From Paenibacillus sp. P25 (GTDB lineage: Bacteria; Bacillota; Bacilli; Paenibacillales; NBRC-103111): a DNA stretch of 64,000 bases. The notes under the pieces are model-generated. The model was not told where the DNA came from. It ran no database searches and was given only the letters and a program-made list of their open reading frames with translations. Positions 43,493 through 53,475 of this stretch are shown here, one piece after another. Positions within the stretch are counted from its first letter, which is position 1; every line of letters starts with the position of its first letter. The stretch lies in NCBI GenBank assembly GCA_024704175.1, contig CP085629.1, positions 2,232,001 to 2,296,000 of the forward strand, written 5' to 3'. The translations under genes and the position numbers were made by a program.

Positions 43493-44718
43493 ATGCCAAC
43501 TGCTCCTTTCGGGCTCGATCCCTGCCCAATCCACGTATCGGATGAGTCGCTTGCGGATCTTAAGCTTCGGCTGAAATCCACGCGATGGCCTCTCGATGCC
43601 GGTAATGAAGACTGGTTTTACGGTGTTAGCCGCAACTATCTGGAAGGGCTCGTCGATTACTGGATCAACGAGTTCGACTGGCGCAAATCCGAGCAGGCGA
43701 TCAACGCCTACGAACATTACAAGGTAAACGTCAACGGAGTTCCCGTGCACTTCATGCGTAAACCGGGCGTTGGGCCTAATCCGATCCCCTTGATCCTATC
43801 CCATGGCTGGCCCTGGACCTTCTGGCATTGGTCCAAGGTCATTGATCCGCTGGCGGATCCGGGCGCATTCGGAGGCGATCCGGCTGAAGCTTTCGATGTC
43901 ATCGTGCCTTCTCTTCCCGGCTTCGGCTTTTCGACGCCGCCGCCGAATCACCCGGACATGAACTTTTGGAAAATGGCCGATCTTTGGCACACCCTAATGA
44001 CCGAGATTCTCGGCTATGAAAAATACGCGGCGGGGGATGCGACGTAGGCGCTCTCGTAACCGGACAGCTGGGACATAAATACAGTGACGAGCTTTACGGC
44101 CTTCATATCGGGTCGGCTTTAAAACTGAGCTTTTTTAACGGTGAGCGCGCTTGGGATTATTCCGGAGGCCATCCCATTCCGGACAACATTCCGGAGCAAA
44201 TCCGGAAGGACATCTTGAAGTTTGATCGGCGTTTCGCATCGCATCTCGCCGTTCACGTTCTTGACCCCAGCACACTCGCCTACGGACTGAGCGACTCGCC
44301 GGTTGGAATGCTCGCATGGATCCTGGAACGATGGGTAAGATGGAGCGATAATAACGGGAATATCGAGAATGTCTTTTCGAAGGATGACCTCTTAACACAT
44401 GCAACGATCTATTGGGTAAACAATGCTATCGAAACCTCCATTCGCGTCTACGCGAACCATAACCGTTATCCATGGACACCCTCTCATCATCGCTGGCCTG
44501 TTATTGAGGCGCCAACCGGCATCACTTTTGTAGGTTACGAGAATCCGCCGGGTGTCACGACCGAGAATCGGGTACAGCACTTTCTGGACAGTGACCGCGC
44601 TCCTTGGTATAACCATGTCAACATCACCGCTCACGACCGCGGCGGACACTTCATCCCGTGGGAAATACCGGACAAGTGGGTTCAAGATTTGCGCCGAACT
44701 TTCCGCGGACGCCGATGA
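43493..44718 (+). CDS. Epoxide hydrolase, EphA/microsomal-like (one frameshift)
   Basis: About 408 residues. An N-terminal EHN domain (WYYG-like FYGVSRNYLEGLVDYW) precedes an alpha/beta-hydrolase fold with the oxyanion motif SHGWPW. The nucleophile elbow GCDVG (Asp) appears only when the frameshift at a GGGGG run near 44035 is repaired. The His is in DRGGHFIPWEIPDKW. ATG 43493 has AAGGAGG upstream. Opens epoxides to diols; a detoxification role under MarR control is inferred. Confidence 0.87.
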
Positions 44719-44826
44719 ATTCGTCATGAAATGAGCAGCTATTTTTTTGTTCGTGCGGGACATAAAATGTAATACATGGACATCTTGCGTCCCGATTTCT
44801 CTGCAGCAATTATCCTTTGAATGCCG

Positions 44827-44860
44827 AAGAGACCCGAGCAAACCTGCTTGGGCCTCTTTC
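44827..44860. terminator. Terminator between convergent genes
   Basis: AAGAG-CCC-AGCA paired with TGCT-GGG-CTCTT with small bulges, then TTTCGAGTTTTT. Confidence 0.65.
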
Positions 44861-44880
44861 GAGTTTTTATATAAAATCCA

Positions 44881-45519
44881 TCATGCCCTGCTGGGCAAAG
44901 TCACCCTTAGAATGCTAAGTCCAAGCGAAATATAGATGACGCCCAGAATCTTATTGGAGTACTTTCCAATCTTCGTACTCTGGAATTTCTTGGTCATGCT
45001 GGAGGAAAGCTGCACTAAAGCCAAGCACCAAAGGGTCCCCGTTACAATGAAAGTAAAGCCTAATATCAGAAAGGGCAAAGGTCCGAAATGATTTGACGGA
45101 CTGATGAATTGCGGAAGAAAGGCTAGATAAAACAAGGCGACTTTGGGGTTTAATAAGTTGGTAAGAAAGCCCTGTGTGAATATTTTTATGATATGGGCCT
45201 TGGGCTTGTTATCGAGCTCAAACGGTTCGCCGGCTCCGGAGCGTATAGTCTTCCATCCCAGATAAATCAGATACCCAGCACCCGCCCATTTGACCATATT
45301 GAAAATCATGGCCGACTTCATGAGAATGATCGATAATCCAAAGGCCGCAAGAAGCGTGTGTACCGCCGCACCTGAAACGATCCCAAGAACGGACATCATC
45401 CCGGCCTTCTTCCCCTGTGTGACGGTCCGGCTTAGTATGTAGATGGTGTCGCCGCCGGGTGTAATGTTTAATAAAATCCCCATGGCAAGAAACAAGAAAA
45501 AATTCTCGACCCCGAACAT
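44881..45519 (-). CDS. LysE/RhtB-family amino-acid exporter
   Basis: Intact 212-residue membrane protein with about six helices. N-terminal signature FLAMGILLNITPGGDTIYILSRT and LTNLLNPKVALFYLAFLPQF are typical of the family. AGGAGG is 7 nt before ATG. Exports a basic or neutral amino acid or a related metabolite; the substrate is unknown. Confidence 0.9.
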   Translation of the reverse strand: MFGVENFFLFLAMGILLNITPGGDTIYILSRTVTQGKKAGMMSVLGIVSGAAVHTLLAAFGLSIILMKSAMIFNMVKWAGAGYLIYLGWKTIRSGAGEPFELDNKPKAHIIKIFTQGFLTNLLNPKVALFYLAFLPQFISPSNHFGPLPFLILGFTFIVTGTLWCLALVQLSSSMTKKFQSTKIGKYSNKILGVIYISLGLSILRVTLPSRA

Positions 45520-45571
45520 TCGCTTCCCTCCTCAAAAGGTATATTCGTTTTTTTTTTGCCTTTTAATGAGT

Positions 45572-45794
45572 TTAAAGGAATGACAAGGATCTGGCAAGCC
45601 GAAATCCGAGATCAGCCCCTATCCATTCCCAGACATTTCCCAGCATATCGTAGAGCCCCCACGGATTCGGCCGTTTTTACCGATTGACGGGAAAGCAAAT
45701 TGCAAAAGGAAACCGCCTCGTGCCTTGAGACTTCCACAACCGGAGCCTGCAGAAGGTCACTTGAGGCAACGATACTTCCTCGCGTTCCATTCAA
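45572..45794 (-). pseudogene. Remnant of a formylglycine-generating-enzyme-like (SUMF1) protein
   Basis: Two pieces of the family are joined with the core missing: PVVEVSRHEAVSFCNLLSRQ from the middle and NPWGLYDMLGNVWEW plus GFRLARSL from the C-terminal end, in different frames within 220 nt. Intact members have about 200 or more residues. It lies just downstream of the DUF4180 gene and is not translated as a unit. Confidence 0.7.
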
Positions 45795-46162
45795 GACTTC
45801 TGCATCTGCAGCTTTTCAATCGCTTGTTGTTCTGTCGGCAGGAAAAAGATGTCCCTCCCGCTGTTGCATTCATAGATGAAGTCCCGGAGGCTTTGACTTG
45901 AATACATGGAGAAATCTCCCACGATAGCCACCTTAACACGATAGTTGATAAACTTCTGCAGGATTTCGCCGGCCAGGCGTGTTTTCAAATCAAAGAAGCC
46001 TTCGCTAATCATGGATTTGTCGATTACGATGCGATCGCAGTCGGTTTCATAACGAACAGTCGCCATGAGATCCAATGCGGACTGAACGTCTTCGATCAAG
46101 ATTTCGTCGCCGCTTACGACAGCGACGGCTTCCCCGCCTGCTTCTATCTTTGAAATTTTCAT
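45791..46162 (-). CDS. DUF4180 protein
   Basis: 123-124 residues, soluble. The conserved family core CDRIVIDKSMISEGFFDLKT and YRVKVAIVGDFS is clear. Function is unknown. ATG 46162 (6 nt after AAGGAGG) is better spaced than ATG 46165. It follows the TetR gene by 9-11 nt, so the two are co-transcribed. Confidence 0.85.
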   Translation of the reverse strand: MKISKIEAGGEAVAVVSGDEILIEDVQSALDLMATVRYETDCDRIVIDKSMISEGFFDLKTRLAGEILQKFINYRVKVAIVGDFSMYSSQSLRDFIYECNSGRDIFFLPTEQQAIEKLQMQKS

Positions 46163-46173
46163 CATGACCCTCC

Positions 46174-46845
46174 TTAAGATATGCCGCGCCTGCCGTTTAG
46201 GCTGAAGCTTCTAACATAATCCTCGCAAATGGAACGGTTGTCTCCGCCATGGGCAGGCCGAATGTTCGCTACCCGGAAGAAGCTGAGCCCCACCACCATC
46301 GCAAGCGGCCCGTAGGCCGCATGGTGCGAATCCTCCACATGCATGTCTCCCGTCCGTTGGCCGTGATCCAATATCTTAGCGATGCCTTGAAAATCAGCCT
46401 GATAGCTCCGGGCAAGAACTTCCTGCAGCTCACGGTCCATCGCGGCTTTGGTGAAAAACTGGACAAAGAGCCTTCCTTGATCCTCATAAGGGATAAACAT
46501 CGCTTCCACTCCATCCAGCTGCGATACGTTGAGCTTCTTCCCTGTATCCTCATGATTCGGAGGCAAAATATGCTTCAATGTAACGTCGATCATTTCCCCG
46601 GCTGTCATGCTGCTACTGATTTCCGATTCGATCTTCAGGCTGTAATAAGCCAGGAATGCCTTGAAGGCTTCAATCGTCAGTTGATCCTTATTCTTAAAAT
46701 AATAAGCGACAACGCCTTTGGAACAGCCCGCGTATTCCGCAACCTTATCCAGCGTCATTCCATCCATCCCATGATGGCTGATGCAGATCAATGTTGCATT
46801 GATGACTTCCGCGCGGCGCTTCGGTTCGATTCCGATTCTGGGCAT
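46174..46845 (-). CDS. TetR-family regulator
   Basis: 223 residues. The helix-turn-helix is MTLDKVAEYAGCSKGVVAYYFKNKDQL, of the BetI-like group. AAGGAG is 6 nt before ATG. A long palindrome sits 17-48 nt upstream, so autoregulation is likely. The downstream DUF4180 gene would be co-regulated. Confidence 0.9.
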   Translation of the reverse strand: MPRIGIEPKRRAEVINATLICISHHGMDGMTLDKVAEYAGCSKGVVAYYFKNKDQLTIEAFKAFLAYYSLKIESEISSSMTAGEMIDVTLKHILPPNHEDTGKKLNVSQLDGVEAMFIPYEDQGRLFVQFFTKAAMDRELQEVLARSYQADFQGIAKILDHGQRTGDMHVEDSHHAAYGPLAMVVGLSFFRVANIRPAHGGDNRSICEDYVRSFSLNGRRGIS

Positions 46846-46861
46846 AAGTTCTCCTTGCGCA

Positions 46862-46893
46862 TTTATTTAATCTGACCAGTCAGAATAAATAAA
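46862..46893. promoter_or_regulatory. TetR operator palindrome
   Basis: TCTGAC-CA-GTCAGA flanked by TTTATTT and AAATAAA, a 32-bp dyad immediately upstream of the TetR gene. Confidence 0.65.
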
Positions 46894-46954
46894 ATTTTAC
46901 CTGAATTTAGATATGTTGTAAATAGCTTCTATGCATGCCGGATGCATGAAACGC

Positions 46955-46991
46955 AAAAAGGAAGCTGCAGCCCAGCAGCTTCCCTCTTTTT
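46955..46991. terminator. Bidirectional terminator
   Basis: Perfect 9-bp stem GGAAGCTGC/GCAGCTTCC with T runs on both strands, 30 nt after the PAP2 gene. Confidence 0.85.
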
Positions 46992-47020
46992 TCCTTGAAT
47001 CGCCCCAATAACTTTCCTTC

Positions 47021-47647
47021 CTATGACCGATGAACTTCTTCCTTAGGTTTGTTTAGCTTCTGGGGCCAAATCTTAAATTCGAGACGTTCATATAAGCCAA
47101 TGCCTGCATTCAGCCATCTCCGGGCCAAGCGAGCACTTGTGAAAATTCGGTGTACACCGACGGCTGCGACGATTCCGAGCAAAGCCCCTGCCAACACGTC
47201 CGACGGGTAATGAACACCTGTCCACACCCTTGAGAAAGCGATACAAGCTGCCAGGATGAGCCAAACTAATCCGTCCTTCTTGCGGAACAGCCATATCGTC
47301 GTGGCAATGACGAATGCACCGGTGGCATGGTCGCTGGGGAACGAAGCGTTGGCTGCATGCTTAATTAATTGGAACACGACATGAGTGACGAACGGTCTGT
47401 CTCGGTAGTAGACCATCCCGATCAAACCGCTAACAGCCAGCCCGAGGCACGCCGCCGTCAAGGCCTGCACAATCATCCGCCGGTTGGATTCCGTTCGAAT
47501 AAACCAATAAATGATAACGCCGATGTAAAACAAATATTCCGCGTCCTCCGCTAAAAACCGCATGACAGGATTGAAAAAGGATATCGAAGCGGCCAGGCCG
47601 TTAACAAGCTGAAAAAGCTGATAATCCAGTTGCTGCACTCTATTCAT
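47021..47647 (-). CDS. PAP2-family undecaprenyl-pyrophosphate phosphatase (BcrC-like)
   Basis: Membrane phosphatase of about 205-208 residues. The three PAP2 signatures are YRDRPF, SFPSDHA and SRVWTGVHYPSD. The BcrC group removes a phosphate from undecaprenyl pyrophosphate and gives bacitracin tolerance. ATG 47647 has its AGGAG directly against it, so GTG 47638 (9 nt spacing) may be the true start. It is 27 nt downstream of the sensor kinase, thus last gene of the DedA - regulator - kinase - phosphatase operon. Confidence 0.85.
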   Translation of the reverse strand: MNRVQQLDYQLFQLVNGLAASISFFNPVMRFLAEDAEYLFYIGVIIYWFIRTESNRRMIVQALTAACLGLAVSGLIGMVYYRDRPFVTHVVFQLIKHAANASFPSDHATGAFVIATTIWLFRKKDGLVWLILAACIAFSRVWTGVHYPSDVLAGALLGIVAAVGVHRIFTSARLARRWLNAGIGLYERLEFKIWPQKLNKPKEEVHRS

Positions 47648-47674
47648 CTCCTAAGCTTCTTGCTAAGTATTGCA

Positions 47675-49083
47675 TTATTTTATAACCGCTTTCGGAAAGC
47701 GAAGGGTTACCGTCGTTCCTTGATGCTCAACACTTGAAATCGAAATTTGTCCGCCATTGCGCTCGACCAGCCGTTTCGCTATAGCCAACCCCAACCCGCT
47801 TCCTCCCTGTTCCCGGGTCCTCGCTTTATCGACGCGATAAAAGCGGTCGAAAACATGAGGCAGGTCTTTCGCGGGAATGCCGATCCCCGAATCTTTGATT
47901 TTGATTTCAACATACGGAGCCCGTAACGCGCCTTCCACCCAAATGACCGGCCGGCCGGTGGAGTATTTTACCGCGTTATCGAGCAAGATAAGTAAGATTT
48001 GCTCCAGCTCGTGCGGTACGACCTCCATAGCAACGGCTTCGTCAAAGTGCAGGTCATCCTTGAATATTACGTCCGGATGTACGGATGCAAACCGTTCAAC
48101 GCTTTGGCGGACAAATTCGAATGGCTTTATGGTTTCTTTAGGCGCCGGAGCAAGGTCCGTTTCAGCACGGGTCAGCATCAACAGTTCTTGCACGATGCCT
48201 TCCATCCGGCGGAATTCTTGCATCGCCGCTTCTAGCGAGACATCCAGTACCTCCGGGTCGCTCTTCCCCATCGCTGCAATAGCGACAAATGTCCTTTCAT
48301 GATCGTTAAAGGAGTCCTTAATTCATGCGAGGCGTCTTCAACGAACTGTTTTTGCTGCCGGAAGGAAGCTTCCAGTTGATCCATCATGTCGTTGAAATGC
48401 TCGGCCAAGCGCGATAGTTCATCATGGTTGTTAAGCGGCTGTACCCGCTCATGAAGACCCTTCAGCTTGATGTTCCGGATCGTCTCCGAAAGCGATTGTA
48501 TCGGTTGAAGCAGCTGTCTTGACAGAAGCAGTCCGCCCAATCCGCTTAAAAAGACGGCCCCTATACCCGCGATAATCATCACGAACAAAAGAAGGTCCGA
48601 TATCTGGTCCAAGGTTTCCAGATTATTGATAAGTTCGATCGTACCGCTGAAATGACCCGTGTTGATCGGACTTCTCATGACGAGCAGATGCTCATCCTCA
48701 TGCCAGACATTAACGAGCAGCGACTGGAGGGAACCCTGCGGCGGGACCCAATCGCCGGGCAATCGGTCCGATACCGCTACGACAGGAAGTCCGTTCTGGT
48801 CAAGTACGCGGATGAGCCGCTTTTTCTCTAAGATCTTTTCCAAGTAGCTCCGGCTTTGTTTAACCTGTTCCGTATCCGCATTCCTCTCCTGGTAATAGTC
48901 CTCAAGCTGGGCCATACTCTTCTGCATGGAAATCTGCTCTTGATTATTCAGCCAGACGCCGATGGCGAAAAACTGTGCTGCATTATACGCGGCGAATAAC
49001 AAGCAAAGAATAATGGTGGACCACAGCATGATCTTCCATCGGATCGGCAAACGGGACATAAAAGCACGCAGCGGTTTCATCAT
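47675..49083 (-). CDS. Sensor histidine kinase of the DedA/PAP2 operon (one frameshift)
   Basis: About 470 residues. Two membrane helices flank an extracellular sensor of about 130 residues; HAMP follows. H box DASHELRTPLTIM, N box LLDNAVKYS, G boxes DSGIGI and GLGLAIA. A frameshift near 48275 falls right after the H-box helix. It overlaps the regulator gene by ATGA. Resembles CssS/ArlS-type envelope sensors in layout. Confidence 0.9.
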
Positions 49084-49755
49084 CGCATCACATACCCTAT
49101 TCCCCGAACCGATTGAATCAGACTATCTTGTCCGGGTTCGTCCAGCTTATTTCTTAAGTACCTGACATACACGTCCACTACATTGGTCTCCACTTCGCTA
49201 TCGAAGCCCCAGATTCGCTCTAAGATAACATCCCTGGCCAGAACCATATTCGGATGCTGCATGAACATCGCCAGCAGATCGAATTCACGCTTGGTCAGTT
49301 CGATGGGCTTACCTTCGCGCAGGACGCTGCGGGAATCCAAATCGATTTGGATATGGCGGTAAGTTAGGGTCTCTCGTTCAAGCTCGGCCGACATCTCCAA
49401 TCTGCGAAATAAGGATCGGATTCGGGCCAGCAATTCCTCAATGGCGAACGGCTTCGGGATGTAATCGTCAGCCCCGCTGTCCAAGCCGGATACCCGGTCC
49501 GCTACACTGTCCCGGGCCGTAAGCATGATGATCGGGGTCGTTTTCAAGGCGCGAATTTTCCTGCAAACTTCAATTCCGCCCAGTCCCGGCAAGCATAACA
49601 TCCAGCAGGATCAAATCCCAATCGCGCGCCAAAGCAAGCTCCAGTCCTGTCTTTCCGTCGAATGCTTTGGTCACTTGAAAGGATTCGTGTTTCAGCTCCA
49701 TCTCAACGAATAAGGCCAAATTCTTTTCATCTTCAATGAGCAGCACTTGTTTCAT
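49080..49755 (-). CDS. OmpR-family response regulator of the DedA/PAP2 operon (one frameshift)
   Basis: About 225 residues. Acidic pocket EDEK, phospho-Asp in LILLDVML, Lys in PKPFAIEE; winged helix with REFDLLAMFM and RGIGYVM. A frameshift near 49585 falls after DVML. Overlaps the kinase by ATGA and follows the DedA gene by 26 nt. Confidence 0.9.
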
Positions 49756-49781
49756 AATGAGACTTCCCTTTAACGTAGGAT

Positions 49782-50393
49782 TTACTTAGGATCAAGAGCA
49801 TGAGCAATCGAAGAGAAGATCCTCTTTTTCAGCAACACGGCAAGGACGATCAAGAGAATAATAACGATGACTACTGTGGGATGATGAAGCCACTTCATGA
49901 CGCTATGCCAGTGATGTCCTAGATTTCGCCCAAACAACGCGAATAACAGGATCCACAAGAATCCCCCGGCCCCGGCATAGACGGCGAATCTTCGGAAAGT
50001 CATCCCGCTGGCCCCGGCAATGAAAGGAGAGGCATGGCGAAGACCCGCAACAAAGTAGCCTAGGGTAATGAAGGCCGGTCCGGATCTTTGAAACCGGAGC
50101 GACCATTCGTTCAGTCTCTCTTCCGGAAGGTGAATATATTTTGTGATCTTGCTGATGGAGGAGATTCCAATCGTCCGCCCGAGCGAGTAGTTTACGCACA
50201 TCCCCGCCATAGCTCCGAGCCAAGCGGTCACAACAAGCCAAATGATTTGCAGTTTCGCCGCCACCACGATGGAGCCTGCAAATAACAGCAAAAACTCTAT
50301 AGGAATCGGTATCCCGATAACTCCCAGCATCATCGATATAAAAACGGCGACATACCCGTAATGCTGAATGAATGCAATCAATGCCTCTTTCAT
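49782..50393 (-). CDS. DedA-family membrane protein
   Basis: 203 residues, re-entrant and membrane helices typical of DedA. Family signature GYFVAGLRHASPFIAGASGMTFRRF. Members such as UptA flip undecaprenyl phosphate back to the inner leaflet. First gene of the operon that also has a BcrC-like phosphatase, which makes a lipid-carrier role more likely than a general one. AAGGGGTGAGG precedes ATG. Confidence 0.88.
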   Translation of the reverse strand: MKEALIAFIQHYGYVAVFISMMLGVIGIPIPIEFLLLFAGSIVVAAKLQIIWLVVTAWLGAMAGMCVNYSLGRTIGISSISKITKYIHLPEERLNEWSLRFQRSGPAFITLGYFVAGLRHASPFIAGASGMTFRRFAVYAGAGGFLWILLFALFGRNLGHHWHSVMKWLHHPTVVIVIILLIVLAVLLKKRIFSSIAHALDPK

Positions 50394-50541
50394 TTCCTCA
50401 CCCCTTCTTTAAGCCCGAGATCCTAAGCTGATCGTAATGGTGCTATTGTAGTATTCCCTTGATGAAAGAACGCCATTATTTTTCATTAGTATAGACCGCA
50501 AAAATGAAAATTCAATGAGAAAATGAGTGTTTCAGCGAAAA

Positions 50542-50583
50542 AATAAAAACAACAAGCAGGTTTATCTTGATCGGCTTGTTGTT
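50542..50583 (-). terminator. Intrinsic terminator after the kinase gene
   Basis: Perfect 10-bp stem AACAACAAGC/GCTTGTTGTT, followed on the minus strand by TTTTTATTTTTT; 18 nt after the stop of the 50601-51967 kinase. Confidence 0.85.
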
Positions 50584-50600
50584 AATAGATGCTTACAGAG

Positions 50601-51967
50601 TCAATGGGAAGGGATAAAAACAATCACTTCCGTACCGACATTTTCCTTGCTCTCCATTTCAATGGTTCCATGAAGAGCCCATACAATGTTACGTGCTATG
50701 GAAAGTCCGAGACCGGCTCCCCTGTTTCGCGGTGCCGTGACGGATCTGCACGGTAAAACCTTTCGAATACACGTTCCAGATCTTTCTCGGCAATGCCGAT
50801 GCCCTGATCCTTAACGCGAATTTCAACACCGGAATGTTCGCTCGCCGGGTCGTTTATTTCAGCTAGCAGAATTTCAATTTTTCTCTTGCTGTATTTTAAA
50901 GCGTTATCGAGCAAGATCAGCAGGAGCTGTTTGATTTGAATGGGATTCGCCATCAGATAAAGCTCCTGCGCCGCCGACTGAACCGGAATCATCCTGTGGT
51001 AAAGTTTGCGAAGCGGAGCCGCGATTTCCTCGCAGAAAGAAACCATCTCGATCTTCTCCATGGCAAGCTTTCGCTCATTCTCAGTGGACGCAAGATCCAG
51101 CAGCTGCTGCGTCATCTGCTTCATCCGGACCGCCTCGGCATGGATAGACTCCACTGCTTCCCGAGCATTATGCTCATCCTTGAGTCCCCATCTAAGCAGC
51201 ATACTGGCGTAGCCTTCAATAACGGTTAACGGGGTTTTCAGTTCGTGCGAGGCGTCGGAAACAAACTGCTTCTGCCGGATGAAGCTGTCCTCGATTCGAT
51301 CCATCATCCGATTAAATGTGGACGCCATCGCTTTGAGCTCATCCTTGGCGCCTGGATCAATCGGTATTTTTCGGAATACCAAGCTTTGTTCAATGGTTTC
51401 CATCGTACTTACCATTCCTGAGATCGGCCGCAGGATGAATCCGGACAGCAGGACGCCGCCAATCAGGCTAAGAGCGATGGCTCCTAACGCCGACAAGCTT
51501 AGAATGGAAATAAGAATACGGATATTTTCTTGCAGGGTGTCAAGCTTCTCAGCCATCTCCAAAGTACCGATCTGCAGATTTCCCGCAAGAATAGGGAGCC
51601 GCACCATTAATATAGGTTGCCCTCCCAGCTTGTACAACTTCCTTTTCATAACCTTAACCGTCGTGGTTTCCACTTGCGTGATCTGCTCATCCGCCTGCAG
51701 TCGCTGAACGACTTGACCTTCGGGATTTACTATTCGAATTAAGCCATAATCCGGCAAATAATCTTGAAGCAGATCTGTACTCGCTCCTTTTATCAGTTGG
51801 TCCCCGCCCGTTTTCTCTATTAGCGTTTGCGCCCGGTCCTCCAGCAATTCCGCCTCGTTATCCGTTGTGATCCGCAGAAATGAAACATAAACGATAATGT
51901 TGAAGATGAACAGAATACCGATAAGCCAAAGGGTCGTAAGCGATGCAATTTTATGCTTAATGCTCAT
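50601..51967 (-). CDS. Sensor histidine kinase (one frameshift)
   Basis: About 455 residues. Two membrane helices, extracellular sensor of about 115 residues, HAMP, H box [17 protein letters not shown] box LLDNALKYS and G box DQGIGI. The last G box ([13 protein letters not shown]) is found only after a frameshift in a CCCC run near 50720, and the true stop is at 50601. It overlaps the truncated regulator by ATGA. Because the receiver domain of its partner is missing here, the system looks non-functional or misassembled in this sequence. Confidence 0.9.
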
Positions 51968-52160
51968 TTGCCGCTCTCCTTGATGCTATAACCCACGCCC
52001 CGGTAAGTTTGAATGAAGTGTTCGTCAAACGGATAATCGATTTTTTTCCGCAAATAACGGATATACACATCAACGACATTCGTATCCCCTATAAAATCAT
52101 AACCCCATACATGATTAATGATTTGTTCCCGGGATAGAACCTGACGATAAGAAAATCGCT
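51964..52160 (-). pseudogene. Response-regulator fragment, DNA-binding domain only
   Basis: Only the C-terminal winged helix is present: [18 protein letters not shown] through [12 protein letters not shown] to RGVGYSIK. The receiver domain is absent; upstream of about 52150 the sequence turns into a germination-permease gene in another frame. A normal partner would have about 225 residues. Confidence 0.85.
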
Positions 52161-52379
52161 GTACTGGATAATCGATTGGTTGGGGAAGCGCGTACCGAGC
52201 TTCGTGATGAGCCATAAGCCAAAGTAGCTTACAAGGATACCGAGGAGCGTAACGAGCGGCCCTCCGGTGTTGGCCGCCTCAGCTGCAAACTTAGGCAGGG
52301 AAAGCACACCTAAACCGATACTGGTATTAATGAGTATTGCCGCCGCCTGAATGGCCGTGATTTGCCGCGGATTTTCCAC
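52140..52379 (-). pseudogene. 5' fragment of a GerAB/GerKB-type spore germination permease
   Basis: Starts at GTG 52379 with AAGGAGG 6 nt upstream. The first about 74 residues (ITAIQAAAILINTSIGLGVL, then [10 protein letters not shown]) are typical of the endospore germination permease family, which normally has about 360 residues and ten helices. Past about 52150 it runs into the response-regulator fragment. A 70-codon ORF upstream (52310-52519, MPIHTTDPLNKPYFARLL...) overlaps the start, is not recognised and has no ribosome site. Confidence 0.8.
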
Positions 52380-52520
52380 CCGATTCCTCCTTTCCGCCGT
52401 GCCCTGCCTGCAATGCTTCCTTTTACGACATCACCTTTGGATTCCTGCCATTTTCTTACTTTGGCCAGGAGCCGTGCGAAATATGGTTTATTAAGAGGAT
52501 CTGTCGTATGGATTGGCATA

Positions 52521-52557
52521 AAAAAGAAGACCCCTCATTTTAATAAGGGATCCTCGA
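52521..52557 (-). terminator. Terminator of the YebC-family gene
   Basis: Minus-strand imperfect stem GATCCCT/AGGGGTC followed by CTTCTTTTTT, about 50 nt after the stop. Confidence 0.65.
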
Positions 52558-52603
52558 AGAGAAACTTTATGTGACTATACGCGTTAGGTCGGATGGCTGA
52601 AGC

Positions 52604-53326
52604 TTATTCTTCCGGCGGCTCCACGTTGTGATAAACCTGCTGCACATCTTCGAGATCCTCGAGTGCATCGACCAATTTCTCGAACTGCACCAGATCGTTA
52701 TCCGATAGAGTGACAAAATTTTGTGCAAGCATGGTCTGCTCGGCAACGACAAATTCCGTAATGCCCTTCTGCTTGAAGGCGTTTTGGATGGCGTAAAACT
52801 GATCGGGCTCGCCATAGACGATGACCGAATCCTCTTCCTCGATAATATCCCGGACGTCTACATCCGCCTCCATCAGCAGTTCCAGCACTTCATCGGAGGT
52901 CTTGCCTTCGACACCGATCACGGCCGTCGGATTGAACATATAGCTGACGGAACCGTTAACACCCATGCTCCCGCCGTTTTTGTTGAAAGCCGAACGCACT
53001 TCCGCTACCGTACGGTTGACGTTATTGGTAAGCGTATCGACAATAATCATGGAACCGCTTGGACCAAAGCCCTCATAGCGTAGCTCCGAATAACTCTCTT
53101 CCGTATTTCCTTTGGCCTTCTCGATCGCACGGTCGATGATGGCTTTCGGTACATTATATGTCTTGGCCCGTTCGAGCACGAATTTTAAAGCTTGATTGGA
53201 TTCCGGATCCGGTTCGCCCTTCTTCGCCGCGACATAAATCTCAACTCCGAATTTGGCATAGACCCGGCTCGTGCTGGCATCCTTCGAAGCTTTCTTCTCT
53301 TTAATATTATTCCACTTACGCCCCAT
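52604..53326 (-). CDS. YebC/PmpR-family protein
   Basis: 240 residues, the usual family size. [16 protein letters not shown] at the start and [19 protein letters not shown] are family signatures, and it ends in the acidic tail EPPEE. Members act on translation of proline-rich stretches or as regulators; the YeeI/YrbC distinction cannot be made here. ATG 53326 is chosen because homology begins exactly there, although the ribosome site is weak. Confidence 0.9.
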   Translation of the reverse strand: MGRKWNNIKEKKASKDASTSRVYAKFGVEIYVAAKKGEPDPESNQALKFVLERAKTYNVPKAIIDRAIEKAKGNTEESYSELRYEGFGPSGSMIIVDTLTNNVNRTVAEVRSAFNKNGGSMGVNGSVSYMFNPTAVIGVEGKTSDEVLELLMEADVDVRDIIEEEDSVIVYGEPDQFYAIQNAFKQKGITEFVVAEQTMLAQNFVTLSDNDLVQFEKLVDALEDLEDVQQVYHNVEPPEE

Positions 53327-53475
53327 ACTGTTACCCGCTTTCCTATGATTTATTCCAACCTGCCGCAAATTGCAAGTCTTGTTGATCCTTACAACATTAT
53401 ATTCAATAAAGCGGTATTTGGACAAGTTTATTAGCAGGGGCAAAGTGGTCTCTATCATCCCTCTCATTCCGGAGA

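Noticed and set aside
52310..52519. 70-codon ORF overlapping the germination-permease start
   Set aside because: It begins straight after a terminator, has no ribosome site and overlaps a better-supported gene start by about 70 nt; not recognised as a protein family.
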